From positions 1-40,291 of the forward strand of contig RECN01000106.1 in the NCBI GenBank assembly GCA_007694005.1: a stretch of DNA of 40,291 bases, read 5' to 3'. Each line of letters starts with the position of its first letter. Position 1 is the stretch's first letter. The position numbers were made by a program, and so were the translations under genes. The notes under the pieces are model-generated. The model had not been told where the DNA came from, searched no databases, and saw nothing but the letters and a program-made list of their open reading frames with translations. Below, in pieces: positions 1 through 8,862 of the stretch. This stretch comes from Spirochaetaceae bacterium (GTDB lineage Bacteria > Spirochaetota > Spirochaetia > DSM-27196 > SKKC01).

Positions 1-323
1 GTGGTCTGGTCGGCGTCGCGGAGGTAAACCCACGGGAAATTGTAGGTCTTCATGCGTTCAACCATGTGGTCGAAACTGTCCTCGGCGTTGGTTTCTTCGC
101 TGTTCGCGTTGATGCCGACAAAGGTGACTCCCTTGTCAGCAAAGCGTTCGACGGTCTTACGTGTGACTTCATCTGAGCCGATTACGAAGGGACAGTGGTT
201 ACAGGTAAAAAATACAACCAGGATGGGGCTGTCGGCGAAGTCAGAGAGGCTGTAGTTCTGCCCGTCAGTCGCCGGCAGCGTAAAATCGGGTGCCGTAGCA
301 CCAATTTCCAGTGTAAAAGCCAT
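1..323 (-). CDS. Redoxin / AhpC-TSA-like thioredoxin-fold protein (partial, 3' end outside window)
   Basis: I translated this from the reverse strand; 107 residues are visible and the frame runs off the left edge. The start ATG at 323 has an excellent ribosome site (AAGGAGG about 6 nt upstream). The N-terminus carries the redoxin pattern APDFTLP (about residues 10-16), followed by [12 protein letters not shown]. The Cys-Asn-His-Cys-Pro motif (about residues 42-46) is the thiol active site typical of a small AhpC/TSA-like 'thioredoxin family' group, and the later GINANSEE segment also fits it. No signal peptide is seen, so it is probably a cytoplasmic thiol peroxidase or oxidoreductase. The substrate is unknown. 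It is divergent from the MFS gene at 415, with a 91-base spacer holding a palindrome just downstream of a candidate -10 box. Family assignment is fairly sure; exact activity is not. Confidence 0.85.
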   Translation of the reverse strand, partial: MAFTLEIGATAPDFTLPATDGQNYSLSDFADSPILVVFFTCNHCPFVIGSDEVTRKTVERFADKGVTFVGINANSEETNAEDSFDHMVERMKTYNFPWVYLRDADQT

Positions 324-334
324 GTGTGCCTCCT

Positions 335-346
335 TGTACGTGTACA
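335..346. promoter_or_regulatory. Palindrome TGTAC-GT-GTACA in redoxin leader
   Basis: The 12-base sequence TGTACGTGTACA has 5-base arms that match perfectly around a 2-base centre. On the minus strand it starts right at the edge of a TACACT hexamer (346-351, candidate -10) and ends before the redoxin ribosome site. The position suits a repressor operator. No good -35 hexamer is seen, and no regulator can be named. Confidence 0.35.
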
Positions 347-414
347 GTGTAACGGTGTGTTTGCCCTTGAGGCTACCCGTTTCACGACAAAGTCGATACC
401 TTAGCGGGATAACC

Positions 415-1683
415 ATGCAATCAACGACACGCGTACTTATTCTGCTTTCATCCGCTTTCGTAGCGGCTACCCTCAATATACAGGGCTTCATAGGCATGAT
501 GCCGCTGATACAGCTCGACTTCGGGATCAGCGCAGCCGAAGCGGGTCTGTATACGAGTTTCTACTTCGCGAGCGCCACGATCGTCGCCGTGTTCGCTGGT
601 CGCAAGGTCGACACCCTCGGCACCGGCGCGAGTCTTTCCATAGCCGTCGCGGTGATCGGTGTAATGATGCTGCTGCACGCCGTTTCGCCTGCGTATCTCA
701 TTATACTCGGGCTGGCCTTTGTGACCGGCATAGGATTCAGCCTTATTACGCCGAGCGTCAGCAAGGGGATACGGGACTCCGTCGCACCCGCAAAACGGGC
801 AGGGGCCATGGGCATTGCCCACGGCTTCGGAGGCCTTGGTGCGCTGCTGGGAACGGCAGTCATGCCCTCGGTTGCCGCCCTTGCCGGCTGGCGGGGCGTA
901 CTCACCGTCGGCGCGGTCTTTGCCCTGGTCACGGCGCTCCTGATCCGGGTGTTCTGGGCCCGCGTTGCAGGTCCTGCAGTGCAGCAGGAAGCCGGAAGCG
1001 AACGCGGCGCCATGCTCTCGGATATGCGGCTCCTGCTCGCGAACCGACGGCTCATGGTGCTTGGCCTTGTCGGGCTTGTCTTCGGGGTCGCAATCTCGAG
1101 CGCGACGGCGCACTCGGCCCTGTTTCTGACGAGAGACCTCGGGTACACGCCTGCCTTCGCGGGTATCGCGCTGTCGATTCTCTACGTCGGAAGCATTGTC
1201 GGTCAGCCGTCCTGGGGCCTGATCAACGACCGTCTGCTCGGCGGTCGCAGGCGACGGGGGCTGCTTGTGCTCGGCTTTCTTATAGCCGCGATCTCGCTCG
1301 TGTTCGGACTGGTTCTGTCCCCGACCGGCCTGCTCGCTCCCGCGGCAGGGGTCCCGGTCCCGGTGCTTCTTCTGATGATGTTTCTGCTGGGCTTCACGAT
1401 TTTCGGCATGCCGCCCCTGTATTTCACCGCCATAGGTGAGATCACCGCACCCGAGTATACCGGGGTCGCTACCGGGCTTGGTCTGGTCTTTACCCGCACC
1501 GGTGTCGTCGTCGCAGCACCGCTTTTCGGGCTCCTGTACGATCTGACGGGAACCTATACGCTGAGCTGGCTCGTGCTGTCGCTCGTTGTTACCACGCTCA
1601 GTGCGAGTGTGGTAGTTCTGTCGCGACGCTATCCGATGGAACAGGGCCTTGCTCAGGAGCCCGCTTCGGAAGCTCTATCGTAA
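415..1683 (+). CDS. Major facilitator superfamily (MFS) transporter
   Basis: The protein has 422 residues with about 12 hydrophobic segments, the normal size of an MFS permease of the inner membrane. The first segment starts at once ([20 protein letters not shown]), followed by the loop [10 protein letters not shown] between helices 2 and 3, which matches the MFS GxxxDxxG-type motif. A second charged loop ([13 protein letters not shown]) sits at the equivalent place in the C-terminal half. The ATG at 415 is preferred over an in-frame ATG at 322, because the latter lies inside the redoxin promoter region and would add a non-membrane leader. The substrate cannot be told from sequence; CynX/NimT-like anion or drug exporters are possible. 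Its last 86 bases overlap the end of phoR on the other strand. Confidence 0.8.
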   Translation: MQSTTRVLILLSSAFVAATLNIQGFIGMMPLIQLDFGISAAEAGLYTSFYFASATIVAVFAGRKVDTLGTGASLSIAVAVIGVMMLLHAVSPAYLIILGLAFVTGIGFSLITPSVSKGIRDSVAPAKRAGAMGIAHGFGGLGALLGTAVMPSVAALAGWRGVLTVGAVFALVTALLIRVFWARVAGPAVQQEAGSERGAMLSDMRLLLANRRLMVLGLVGLVFGVAISSATAHSALFLTRDLGYTPAFAGIALSILYVGSIVGQPSWGLINDRLLGGRRRRGLLVLGFLIAAISLVFGLVLSPTGLLAPAAGVPVPVLLLMMFLLGFTIFGMPPLYFTAIGEITAPEYTGVATGLGLVFTRTGVVVAAPLFGLLYDLTGTYTLSWLVLSLVVTTLSASVVVLSRRYPMEQGLAQEPASEALS

Positions 1684-3043
1684 AGGTGCTTCCCTTACCG
1701 ACGATACTTTCCACGTCGACCGATCCGCTGTGCGACAGTGCAATGTGTTTGACAATGGCGAGGCCGAGCCCCGTTCCGCCGAGGGCACGGCTGCGCGCGC
1801 GGTCAACCCGATAGAAGCGCTCGAAAATCCGGGGCAGTGCCTGAGGGGGTATACCGGGTCCGTTGTCCGAAACCGCGATGCGGCAGCGCTCGCCGTCGTC
1901 GTCAACCCGGACCTGTATGCTTGCTCCGTCGGCGCTGTATTTGACCGCATTGCTGACGAGGTTGGAGAGCGCCTGCTCGATGAGGCTCGCACTGACGTGG
2001 GCGGTGCAGTTCCCCCGGGAGCTGAACTGCACCTGCATGTCCCGCGTATCGGCGATGGCCTGAAACGACGCGACGACGCGCTGGGCTATGTGATGCACTG
2101 ACGCCGGTTCAAGCGGCACCGTCGCTTCGGTCTGTTCGAGTCGGCTCAGACTCAGCAGATCCTCGATAATGGAGTGAAGCCTGTTGGCATTCTGCAGCAC
2201 GATTCCAAGGAAGCGCTGCGACTCTTCCTCGTCGGGCCCGTCCTCGGAGAGGATGGTTTCGAGAAAGCCCTTGATCGTCGTCACCGGTGTCTTGAGCTCA
2301 TGGCTGACGTTTGCCACAAAGTCGCTCCGTATCTGTTCGAGCCGTCGCAGTCTTGTTACATCGTGCATGACCAGCAGCAGACCAGGTCTCGGATCCGCAT
2401 TCGAGCGAAGCGTCGACCCGTGTACCTGTATGTAGCGCGGCTCCTCGCGATACACCGTAATCGTACGCTCGACCGGTTTCGGGCTTACGGCGGCTTCATC
2501 GGCGATTTCGGCGAGCTTCGTGCTGCGGAATACGTCCAGAAGCGATCGTCCGGTAATCTCTGAGACATTCGCCTGTGCGAGACGCGCTGCAGCGTCGTTT
2601 GCCGACCTGATCCGTCGTGCGGCATCGAGGACAATAACGCCTTCGACCATGCTCGAAAGAATGCCCGCAAGCTCACCACGCTGCCGCTCGACAGTGTTGA
2701 TGCGCGCTTTCAGCTGCAGCGCCATGCGACTGAGCTCCTGTGCAAGCATCCTGACTTCTTCGGGTTCTGCGACCGAAAGCCGGTAATCAAGATCGCCCTC
2801 GGCAAAGCGGGACGCTGCCTCCTGCATGTGCTGCAGAGGGGTACTGACCCGCTTCACGACCCACACGGCTGAGGCCCAGCTGACAGCGATGAACACGAGT
2901 CCCGCGCCGACGAGTATGCTCTGTGATACCCGGGGGATATCAAGCTCCATACCGACTACGACCAGAGCGAGAAAGGCGAAGGTAGCGCCGGTGATGATCG
3001 CGAGATAGCTCGGAAGTACCCGGCGCAGAAGCGTCTTTGCCAT
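1598..3043 (-). CDS. phoR: Phosphate-regulon-type sensor histidine kinase PhoR
   Basis: 481 residues. Two membrane helices near the N-terminus (about 12-32 and 42-63) enclose a very short outer loop, as in PhoR proteins that sense through the transporter/PhoU rather than a ligand domain. A HAMP linker (about 64-117), a PAS domain (about 122-232), the HisKA phosphoacceptor motif NVSHELKTP with His248, and an ATPase domain with N box (LVSNAVKYS), G1 (DNGPGIP), F (FERFYRVD) and G2 (GGTGLGLAI) follow. The ATG at 3043 lies 2 nt after the phoB stop, so the two are cotranscribed. The C-terminus extends about 20 residues past the last kinase motif, and this tail is what overlaps the convergent MFS gene. 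A PhoR role is inferred from PhoB and PhoU next to it. Confidence 0.9.
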   Translation of the reverse strand: MAKTLLRRVLPSYLAIITGATFAFLALVVVGMELDIPRVSQSILVGAGLVFIAVSWASAVWVVKRVSTPLQHMQEAASRFAEGDLDYRLSVAEPEEVRMLAQELSRMALQLKARINTVERQRGELAGILSSMVEGVIVLDAARRIRSANDAAARLAQANVSEITGRSLLDVFRSTKLAEIADEAAVSPKPVERTITVYREEPRYIQVHGSTLRSNADPRPGLLLVMHDVTRLRRLEQIRSDFVANVSHELKTPVTTIKGFLETILSEDGPDEEESQRFLGIVLQNANRLHSIIEDLLSLSRLEQTEATVPLEPASVHHIAQRVVASFQAIADTRDMQVQFSSRGNCTAHVSASLIEQALSNLVSNAVKYSADGASIQVRVDDDGERCRIAVSDNGPGIPPQALPRIFERFYRVDRARSRALGGTGLGLAIVKHIALSHSGSVDVESIVGKGSTFTIELPKRAPEQGPVPSDSVATELPHSH

Positions 3044-3045
3044 GT

Positions 3046-3741
3046 CTATGAACCGTTGAGCCGGTAACCGACCCCGCGAACCGTCTCTATCATGGCCCCG
3101 TGTTCGCCGAGCTTTCGTCTGAGTCCGAGGATCTGCACGTCGACCGAGCGCTCGGTCACCGCATAGTCTGCACCGCGGACCGCGTCTATGATCTGTGTGC
3201 GGGCGTATACCCAGCCGGGGTTCAGCGCAAGGAACCAGAGTATGTCGAACTCGGTCGCTGAAAGCTGCAGGTCGTGCTTCCCGCAGCGAACGTGCCGCCT
3301 CGCGCGGTCTATGTGTATCTCGCCGACCGATACCGAGGTGCCTGCGGGCTGTGCGCCGGTCTCACTGCGGCGTCTGAGTATGGCTCTGATTCGTGCGACA
3401 AGAACCCGTGGACTGAAAGGTTTGGTCAGATAGTCGTCGGCGCCGAGCTCGAGTCCTTTGACGACGTCAGCATCCTCGCTTTTTGCAGTAAGCATGAGTA
3501 TGGGTATGTCTGCGCTGCGTTTCTCCTGCTTGAGCTTCCGGCAGACAGACAGTCCGTCGAGACCCGGGAGCATGAGATCGAGCACGACGAGGGCTGGAGG
3601 TGTCTCCGCTATGAAGCGGATCGCGTCTTCACCGGTCTCGACGGTGGAGACGTCGAACTTTTCGCGCCTGAGATTGTACGCGATCAGCTCGAGAATATCG
3701 GTTTCATCATCCACTACCAGAATGTGCTGTGTGTCTTCCAT
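3046..3741 (-). CDS. phoB: Phosphate-regulon-type response regulator PhoB (OmpR family)
   Basis: 231 residues: an N-terminal receiver domain with the acidic pair Asp11-Asp12, phosphoacceptor Asp55 (VVLDLMLPG), Thr85 and Lys107 (DDYLTKPF), then a winged-helix DNA-binding domain (about 135-229) ending in the OmpR-family signature ETVRGVGYRL. The ATG at 3741 is chosen because the receiver domain begins right after it and AGGAA sits upstream; an upstream in-frame start would lie inside phoU. It begins 8 nt after the phoU stop and ends 2 nt before phoR. It should receive phosphate from the neighbouring PhoR and activate low-phosphate genes. No Pho-box was looked for systematically. Confidence 0.92.
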   Translation of the reverse strand: MEDTQHILVVDDETDILELIAYNLRREKFDVSTVETGEDAIRFIAETPPALVVLDLMLPGLDGLSVCRKLKQEKRSADIPILMLTAKSEDADVVKGLELGADDYLTKPFSPRVLVARIRAILRRRSETGAQPAGTSVSVGEIHIDRARRHVRCGKHDLQLSATEFDILWFLALNPGWVYARTQIIDAVRGADYAVTERSVDVQILGLRRKLGEHGAMIETVRGVGYRLNGS

Positions 3742-3749
3742 AGCCGTTC

Positions 3750-4403
3750 CTATCGGTCGAACTCGACGTGCTCGCCGGTGCGGGCGTAGACGATCCACTC
3801 GCAGATATTCGTGACGTGATCACCGATGCGTTCCAGAAAGCGGCTCAGCATGATGATGCGCTGACCCGCCTCTATGCCTTCGGCGCGTGCTTTCATGATG
3901 TTCAGGGTCTCTGAGGTCAGTGCGCGGTGTGTCTCGTCTATACTGACGTCGCGGCCGGCCACCTCGCGGGCGCGTTCGTCATCCCGGTCTATGAGCGCGG
4001 TCAGCGCGTCGTGCACCATGCCGAGCACCCGGTCACCGAGGCTGCGTATCTGCGGGAGCATCGCACTGTAGTGTGTTCCGGCGACCTTGGTCAGACTTCG
4101 TGCGATATGTCGTGCATGGTCGCCGATGCGTTCGAGGTCGGTCACGGTCTTGATGCAGCAGATGATGTCGCGAAGTTCACTGCCGGTCGGATGTGTGGCC
4201 GCAATCAGATAGGTGCACTGATCCTCGATCTGTTTCTGCATGGCGTCTATGTGAGTGTCTTCCTCTATCACCGCATCGGCAAGGTCCTCGTCCCAGTTCG
4301 AGAGTGAAATGAGCGCCTTCCTGAGGCCTTCCTCGACCAGCGATCCCATTTTCAGCAGTTCGTGGTGGAGTGCGTCCACACTCCGTATGTGTTCCCGTTC
4401 CAT
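3750..4403 (-). CDS. phoU: Phosphate signalling protein PhoU
   Basis: 217 residues, the normal PhoU length, built of two repeats of a three-helix bundle. The repeat motif E/DxxxD is seen as DAVIEEDTHIDAM (about 43-55) in the first half and REVAGRDVSIDETH (about 145-158) in the second. The RIGDHARHIA (first half) and RIGDHVTNICEWIVY (second half) signatures are classic PhoU. The protein is cytoplasmic and normally couples the Pst phosphate transporter to PhoR. It is the first gene of phoU-phoB-phoR. The upstream GH13 gene ends 34 nt before its start and I see neither terminator nor strong promoter in that gap, so readthrough from the sugar genes is likely. Confidence 0.92.
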   Translation of the reverse strand: MEREHIRSVDALHHELLKMGSLVEEGLRKALISLSNWDEDLADAVIEEDTHIDAMQKQIEDQCTYLIAATHPTGSELRDIICCIKTVTDLERIGDHARHIARSLTKVAGTHYSAMLPQIRSLGDRVLGMVHDALTALIDRDDERAREVAGRDVSIDETHRALTSETLNIMKARAEGIEAGQRIIMLSRFLERIGDHVTNICEWIVYARTGEHVEFDR

Positions 4404-4437
4404 ATATGTTTCCGCCAGAACCGTAGCACAGACAGTG

Positions 4438-6006
4438 TTAGGATTCTGTTAGGCGAATCTCGTATCGCGTCAGGTCATTTCCGCCTTCAGGGCACGGGCG
4501 TGGGTGTTTCGAGAAGTTCAGGATGATGAGACTGGCCGCGCCCTCGTACTGTCTGCGATAGGCAAGCACATCGCGGTGTGACGGCAGAAAGGTGATGTCG
4601 CCGTGCGTCAGCTCAACACGCGTCCTTCGACGCAGCAGCAGCGAACGGTAGCAGGAAAGAAGCGAGTCGGGCTCACTCTGCTGTTCGGTCACCGCACACC
4701 CGTTCCAGAGTGTATCGTGCAGCGGAAGCCAGGGGACGGTGTCCGCGGTGCAGAACCCACCGCCGGGTTTAGCCTCCCACTGCATGGGTGTTCGCGCAGG
4801 GTCACGACCCTGGAACAATGGCCAGTATTTCTTCCCGAGCGGATCCTGCAGATCCGCCTTCCGCATGGGCCGGTCCTGCATGCCGATCTCCTCGCCGTAG
4901 TACATGAACGGGGTGCCCCGCTGGGTCAGCAGAAGGGTTGCGAGTATTTTCGCCTTCTCAACCGAGCCCCGGCACAGCCGGGTCATGGCCCGGCTCTTGT
5001 CGTGGTTCGAAAGCACGTGACATGGCCATCCGCGTTCCGGCAGCACCCGGTACCAGGTCTCCAGGGCCGCCCGGAATGCCGTCGCGGAGAAGGGGAGCTC
5101 AAGGAGAGAGAAGTCGAAGGCCAGATGAAGCTCGTTTTCTCCGTCACCGAGGTAGCGCGCGCTCGTAGCGGGTTCCCTGACGCCTTCGTTCGGGTAGATT
5201 TCACCGACCGTGAAGGTCTCCCCATAGGTGTCGAGCAGGGTCCTGAACCGTTTGAGAACCGAATGTGTCTCGGGCTGGTTCCGGTCGTACACGTGGTTCT
5301 GCTGGTCGTGGCGGCGGGGAAAGGTCCGGTGTATCCGGTAGGGGTTGTTCCTGAGGCGCGCGTCCTTGACGATGTAGTTGATCACATCGAGTCTGAAGCC
5401 GTCGACTCCCTTCTCGAGCCAGAAGCGGGCTTCGTTAAACATGGCGTCCTCGACGTCCGGATTTCGCCAGTTCAGGTCCGGTTGCTCCGGCAGAAACAGA
5501 TGCAGATAGTACTGTTCGCGTTCGGTATCCCAGGTCCATGCGCTACCGCCGAATGCAGCCCGCCAGTTGTTCGGCCGGCGGCGCCTGCCACCGACGCCCC
5601 GTTTCGCGTCGGCCCAGATGTACCAGTCGTCTCTGCCACCGCGACGCAGTCTCGAGTCGATAAACCAGGGGTGAAGATCGCTCGTGTGGTTCATGACCAG
5701 ATCAAGAACAACGCGTATGTTCCGTCGGTGAGCCTCGTCTATAAGCCGGTCGAAGTCCTCCATGGTGCCGAACAGCGGGTCAATGGCGGTGTAGTTCCTG
5801 ACATCGTAGCCGAAGTCGCGCATGGGCGAGTCGAAAATGGGGGATAGCCAGAGGGCATCGACCCCGAGCCACGCGAGGTACTCAAGCTTCTCGCAGATGC
5901 CCGCAAGATCACCGGTTCCGTCGCCGTTCGTGTCGCGGAAGCTCCGCGGATAGATCTGATACACGACACCGTGTTTCCACCACAGGAAATTGTCCTGGCC
6001 GGTCAC
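4438..6006 (-). CDS. GH13 alpha-glucosidase, likely oligo-1,6-glucosidase type
   Basis: 522 residues, a typical GH13 (alpha/beta)8 hydrolase without signal peptide, so cytoplasmic. Conserved regions: DLVMNH (102-107), GFRLDVIN with nucleophile Asp207, VGEIY with acid/base Glu269, and SNHDKSR with transition-state Asp336. The fifth region reads QPDLN (175-179), and the residue after the nucleophile is Val208. In the oligo-1,6-glucosidase group both features go with alpha-1,6 bond cleavage, while Thr at that site goes with alpha-1,4. It probably hydrolyses isomalto-oligosaccharides or related glucosides brought in by the upstream transporter. Translation starts at GTG 6006, which overlaps the TGA of the dehydrogenase gene (GTGA), implying coupled translation. 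Confidence 0.9.
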   Translation of the reverse strand: MTGQDNFLWWKHGVVYQIYPRSFRDTNGDGTGDLAGICEKLEYLAWLGVDALWLSPIFDSPMRDFGYDVRNYTAIDPLFGTMEDFDRLIDEAHRRNIRVVLDLVMNHTSDLHPWFIDSRLRRGGRDDWYIWADAKRGVGGRRRRPNNWRAAFGGSAWTWDTEREQYYLHLFLPEQPDLNWRNPDVEDAMFNEARFWLEKGVDGFRLDVINYIVKDARLRNNPYRIHRTFPRRHDQQNHVYDRNQPETHSVLKRFRTLLDTYGETFTVGEIYPNEGVREPATSARYLGDGENELHLAFDFSLLELPFSATAFRAALETWYRVLPERGWPCHVLSNHDKSRAMTRLCRGSVEKAKILATLLLTQRGTPFMYYGEEIGMQDRPMRKADLQDPLGKKYWPLFQGRDPARTPMQWEAKPGGGFCTADTVPWLPLHDTLWNGCAVTEQQSEPDSLLSCYRSLLLRRRTRVELTHGDITFLPSHRDVLAYRRQYEGAASLIILNFSKHPRPCPEGGNDLTRYEIRLTES

Positions 6007-7376
6007 GACTGGGCGCTCCAGCGACCTGCGATGTTCACGGTCTGTCCTGTCTGCGTCGACTCGTGTATCGCGAGGGCGAGAAGGTGGCTCTCGGTGGCAA
6101 GCGAGGGCGGTTCAGGCGCCCGCTCGTCGCGCAGTATGCGGACCCAGGTTGCGATCATCGCGCGGTCTGCGGTGGAGTGTCCTATGCCGGGGGTTTTGAA
6201 CCTGGTGACCTGCGGACGACGTTCACCGTGTCGGTGGACTGAAAACTCGTTGATCCGGCCGAAGCGGGCGTGCAGAGTACCGTCGCTGCCGTCCATCCTG
6301 ATGCGGCGTCCTTCCTCGCTGCTCTGGCCGTGCATACGGAAGGCAGCGCCGACGCCGGACTCGAATCGCACGGTCGCCTCGAGATGGTCTGGCTGGTCGT
6401 TATCGCTGCGGTAGACACAGCGACCGTAAGGTCCGGTCTCAAGCGCCTCCATGATACCGGCTGAGCTCAAGGTATCGGTGATTGTGCTTGTCGGCCATTC
6501 CCGCCAGGGATGGTAGCCGGAAAGCACCGGAAGCCTTCGCGCGAGGTTCGGGTAGCGAAGCATGAACCCGGCTGCTGCACCGGTGTATCCCCCTGAACGC
6601 GCGAGTGCCTGTTTGATCGGTACCCCGTTGTGATAGGTTCGCACCGCCTCGTAGCGGCAGTGTCCGGCGACCGGGCAGCCGTCGGTGCAGCGCTCGGGAG
6701 CACCTTCAGGTGCACGCTCCACGCGGAAGACGCTCCGCTCTGCGGTGCCGGAGACCTGCATAGGCGCACTGCCGGCAAACCAGCACAGGAGATCCAGATC
6801 GTGGCAGCTTTTCGCGAGTATCATCGGCGAACTCCTGTATGAGTTCTGCCAGCGGCCGCGTACGAAGGAGTGGGCCATGTGGTACCACGAGACGTTTTCG
6901 GCGTGGTAGACCGATACGAGCTCACCGATACGGCCGTCATCCAGCGCCTGTCGTATGCCGCGGAACAGCGGATCGTAGCGGAGGACGTGACAGACGGTCA
7001 GACTGCCACCGGTTGACGCAGCTTTCGCGGCCGCCTGCTCGACCGCGCGTATACCCGCTACATCCGTTGCCATGGGTTTTTCGAGCAGAACGTGGTGCCC
7101 GCGCGCGAGCGCCGCGCAGGCCGGCTCGACATGATCCTGATCCCCTGTCGCTACAATGACTGCCTGCCTCCGACCCTCGGGCAGGTGCTCAAGAAGCGTT
7201 CGCCAGTCATTGAACTGCCGGTCCCGGGAAACCGCGTTTGCCGAAGCAAACGCCTCGCGCCGCATCGCTACCGGTTCGGCGACTGCCGAGACCCGGAGAT
7301 CCGGAGCCAGGGTACTCAGGAGACGGGCGTAGAGACTCCCCCTGTTCCCGGCACCGATAAGCGCAACCTTCTGCAT
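6003..7376 (-). CDS. Gfo/Idh/MocA family sugar oxidoreductase
   Basis: 457 residues. The N-terminal Rossmann fold starts with ALIGAGNRG (NAD(P) binding), and the EKPMA motif (about 99-103) holds the catalytic Lys of the family. The C-terminal alpha/beta domain binds the sugar. A cysteine cluster CTDGCPVAGHC (roughly residue 235) is a feature of some members of this family and may bind metal or be structural. The ATG at 7376 is preferred to a GTG two codons upstream because GAGGAG lies about 5 nt before it, overlapping the stop of the transporter gene. Flanked by a sugar symporter and an alpha-glucosidase, it likely oxidises or epimerises a sugar or cyclitol; the substrate is not deducible. 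Confidence 0.85.
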   Translation of the reverse strand: MQKVALIGAGNRGSLYARLLSTLAPDLRVSAVAEPVAMRREAFASANAVSRDRQFNDWRTLLEHLPEGRRQAVIVATGDQDHVEPACAALARGHHVLLEKPMATDVAGIRAVEQAAAKAASTGGSLTVCHVLRYDPLFRGIRQALDDGRIGELVSVYHAENVSWYHMAHSFVRGRWQNSYRSSPMILAKSCHDLDLLCWFAGSAPMQVSGTAERSVFRVERAPEGAPERCTDGCPVAGHCRYEAVRTYHNGVPIKQALARSGGYTGAAAGFMLRYPNLARRLPVLSGYHPWREWPTSTITDTLSSAGIMEALETGPYGRCVYRSDNDQPDHLEATVRFESGVGAAFRMHGQSSEEGRRIRMDGSDGTLHARFGRINEFSVHRHGERRPQVTRFKTPGIGHSTADRAMIATWVRILRDERAPEPPSLATESHLLALAIHESTQTGQTVNIAGRWSAQS

Positions 7377-7385
7377 ATACACTCC

Positions 7386-8774
7386 TCAGTCTGTGTTTTC
7401 CGGGGTTTCGTCTGCGGCGCGCAGGGTCTCGAGTTCGTCGAGTATCTTCTGCTGTGGATAGCGCAGAAAAAGCAGGAATCCTGCGAGCACGAAGACCGAT
7501 CCTACCGGCCCTACCAGTTCCACCCCGAGCGGGTTTCCCGCATCGCGCCCGAAAAACCCGAGGAGACCGGCCGTGATTGCGAGTGCCAGCCCGTAGTTCA
7601 CCTTCATGAACAGGCCCTGTGTTCCAAAGAACATCGCTTCACGGTTCTGGCCGGTTTTTCGACCGTCGAGTTCGCTCAGATCTGCCACCGCGGCGTTGGG
7701 AACGACCAGGAGTATCGCGATTGGAAAGCCCATGAGCCCCATCTGTATCAGGGCTGCCGGGAGCGCGAAGGAACCGAAGGAGCGGATGACCGCGGTAAAA
7801 CTCATGAGTACCGAGAAACTGAGCATGCCCGCGAGCATGAGCTGCTTGTGTGTGAATCGCTGCGTGAGCTTCGGAAGCAGCAGAAACACGAGGACCGCCG
7901 TTCCGAAGAGGGTAGCCATGAGTATGCTCTGAAAGTCCGGACCCATGCCAAGGAGCACGATGGGATAGTAGGCTATGACCGCGCGGATCATGTTGAAACC
8001 GAACCAGTAGAGAATGGTTCCCACCATGTAGACAATGAAGTAGCGGTTTACAAGCGTGCGCTTTACCGATTCAACGAGACCGATCTGCGCGCTTCCACCG
8101 CGCACGAAGCGCTTCTCGTCGACCGCAAGGCCCGAAAGCAGCATGGAAATACCTGCGATCGCGGCGAGTACGACGACGGTCAGTCGAAACGCCGTGCCGG
8201 TCTCGACGCCGCCCGCCTGAAGCCCCCCCCACAGCAGGGGGAAACCGAGCAGTACGACACCCGCTCCGGCTATGCTGAACGCGGCCTGCGTGACGGTAAT
8301 CGAAATGCGTTCACCGACGGTCCGGCTGAGTTCCGGGATCAGCGCGAGGTTGGGAGCCATGTAGTAGGTATAGAAAAAGAAGAACAGTCCGAGCATACCC
8401 GCGACGTACACGGCGTTCAGGCTGCTGATGCCAGAGTCGGGCGGGGTAAACAGGAACACGGCGCTCAGGGCGAAGGGTATCGCGCCGGTAAGCAGGAAAA
8501 AGCGTCTGCGACCAAGGCGGTACCGGGCGTTGTCGCTCCACCACGCGACGAGCGGGTCGGCGAGCGAGTCAACGACGCGGCCGAAGATGTTGATCAGACC
8601 CACCATGGTGATTCCGAGCAGCAGCGGTCTGTTGTCAACGAGTTGCGGCATTCCGAGCTCATCGGGTGGGATCAGAAAGAAAAGCAGATATGCCCCGTAG
8701 ACATTATCGAGGATAGAAAAACCGAGATGTCCGTTTGCATAGAGCACGCGTCGGGATCGTGTAAGCTGTTCCAT
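7386..8774 (-). CDS. GPH-family (glycoside-pentoside-hexuronide) MFS sugar:cation symporter
   Basis: 462 residues with about 12 membrane helices. The family pattern is clear: a helix-1 tyrosine-rich start (LDNVYGAYLLFF), the loop DSLADPLVAWWSDNARYRLGRRR between helices 2 and 3 (family DPxxGxxSDrtrtrwGRRRP), and a long central loop between helices 6 and 7. Proteins of this family (MelB, XynB/XylP, GusB) bring glycosides in with Na+ or H+. It is first in a cassette with a Gfo/Idh dehydrogenase (10 nt gap) and GH13. The ATG at 8774 begins the conserved region; a longer frame to 8963 would run into the divergent flavoprotein gene. No clear ribosome site precedes this ATG, and a good promoter ends only 14 nt before it. 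Confidence 0.85.
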   Translation of the reverse strand: MEQLTRSRRVLYANGHLGFSILDNVYGAYLLFFLIPPDELGMPQLVDNRPLLLGITMVGLINIFGRVVDSLADPLVAWWSDNARYRLGRRRFFLLTGAIPFALSAVFLFTPPDSGISSLNAVYVAGMLGLFFFFYTYYMAPNLALIPELSRTVGERISITVTQAAFSIAGAGVVLLGFPLLWGGLQAGGVETGTAFRLTVVVLAAIAGISMLLSGLAVDEKRFVRGGSAQIGLVESVKRTLVNRYFIVYMVGTILYWFGFNMIRAVIAYYPIVLLGMGPDFQSILMATLFGTAVLVFLLLPKLTQRFTHKQLMLAGMLSFSVLMSFTAVIRSFGSFALPAALIQMGLMGFPIAILLVVPNAAVADLSELDGRKTGQNREAMFFGTQGLFMKVNYGLALAITAGLLGFFGRDAGNPLGVELVGPVGSVFVLAGFLLFLRYPQQKILDELETLRAADETPENTD

Positions 8775-8788
8775 ATATGTATGAAAGG

Positions 8789-8817
8789 AGTGTATGCCCG
8801 GATCGCCGTCCGCGCAA
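8789..8817 (-). promoter_or_regulatory. Promoter of the sugar cassette
   Basis: On the minus strand TTGCGC (8817-8812) and TACACT (8794-8789) are separated by exactly 17 bases. The -10 box ends 14 bases before the transporter ATG, so the transcript leader would be only about 7 bases. Confidence 0.45.
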
Positions 8818-8862
8818 CCGTGGGATATGTGATACACTTTCTCCTCAAAGCGAGGATTTCCT

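Noticed and set aside
322-414. N-terminal extension of the MFS transporter from ATG 322
   Set aside because: It would overlap the redoxin start and promoter and adds a segment not expected in MFS proteins; ATG 415 begins right before helix 1.
4603-5847. Plus-strand open frame of 414 codons opposite the GH13 gene
   Set aside because: Antisense to conserved catalytic motifs and without recognisable domains.
8833-8838. TACACT as -10 of the flavoprotein gene
   Set aside because: No acceptable -35 at 16-18 bases upstream, so not listed as a promoter.
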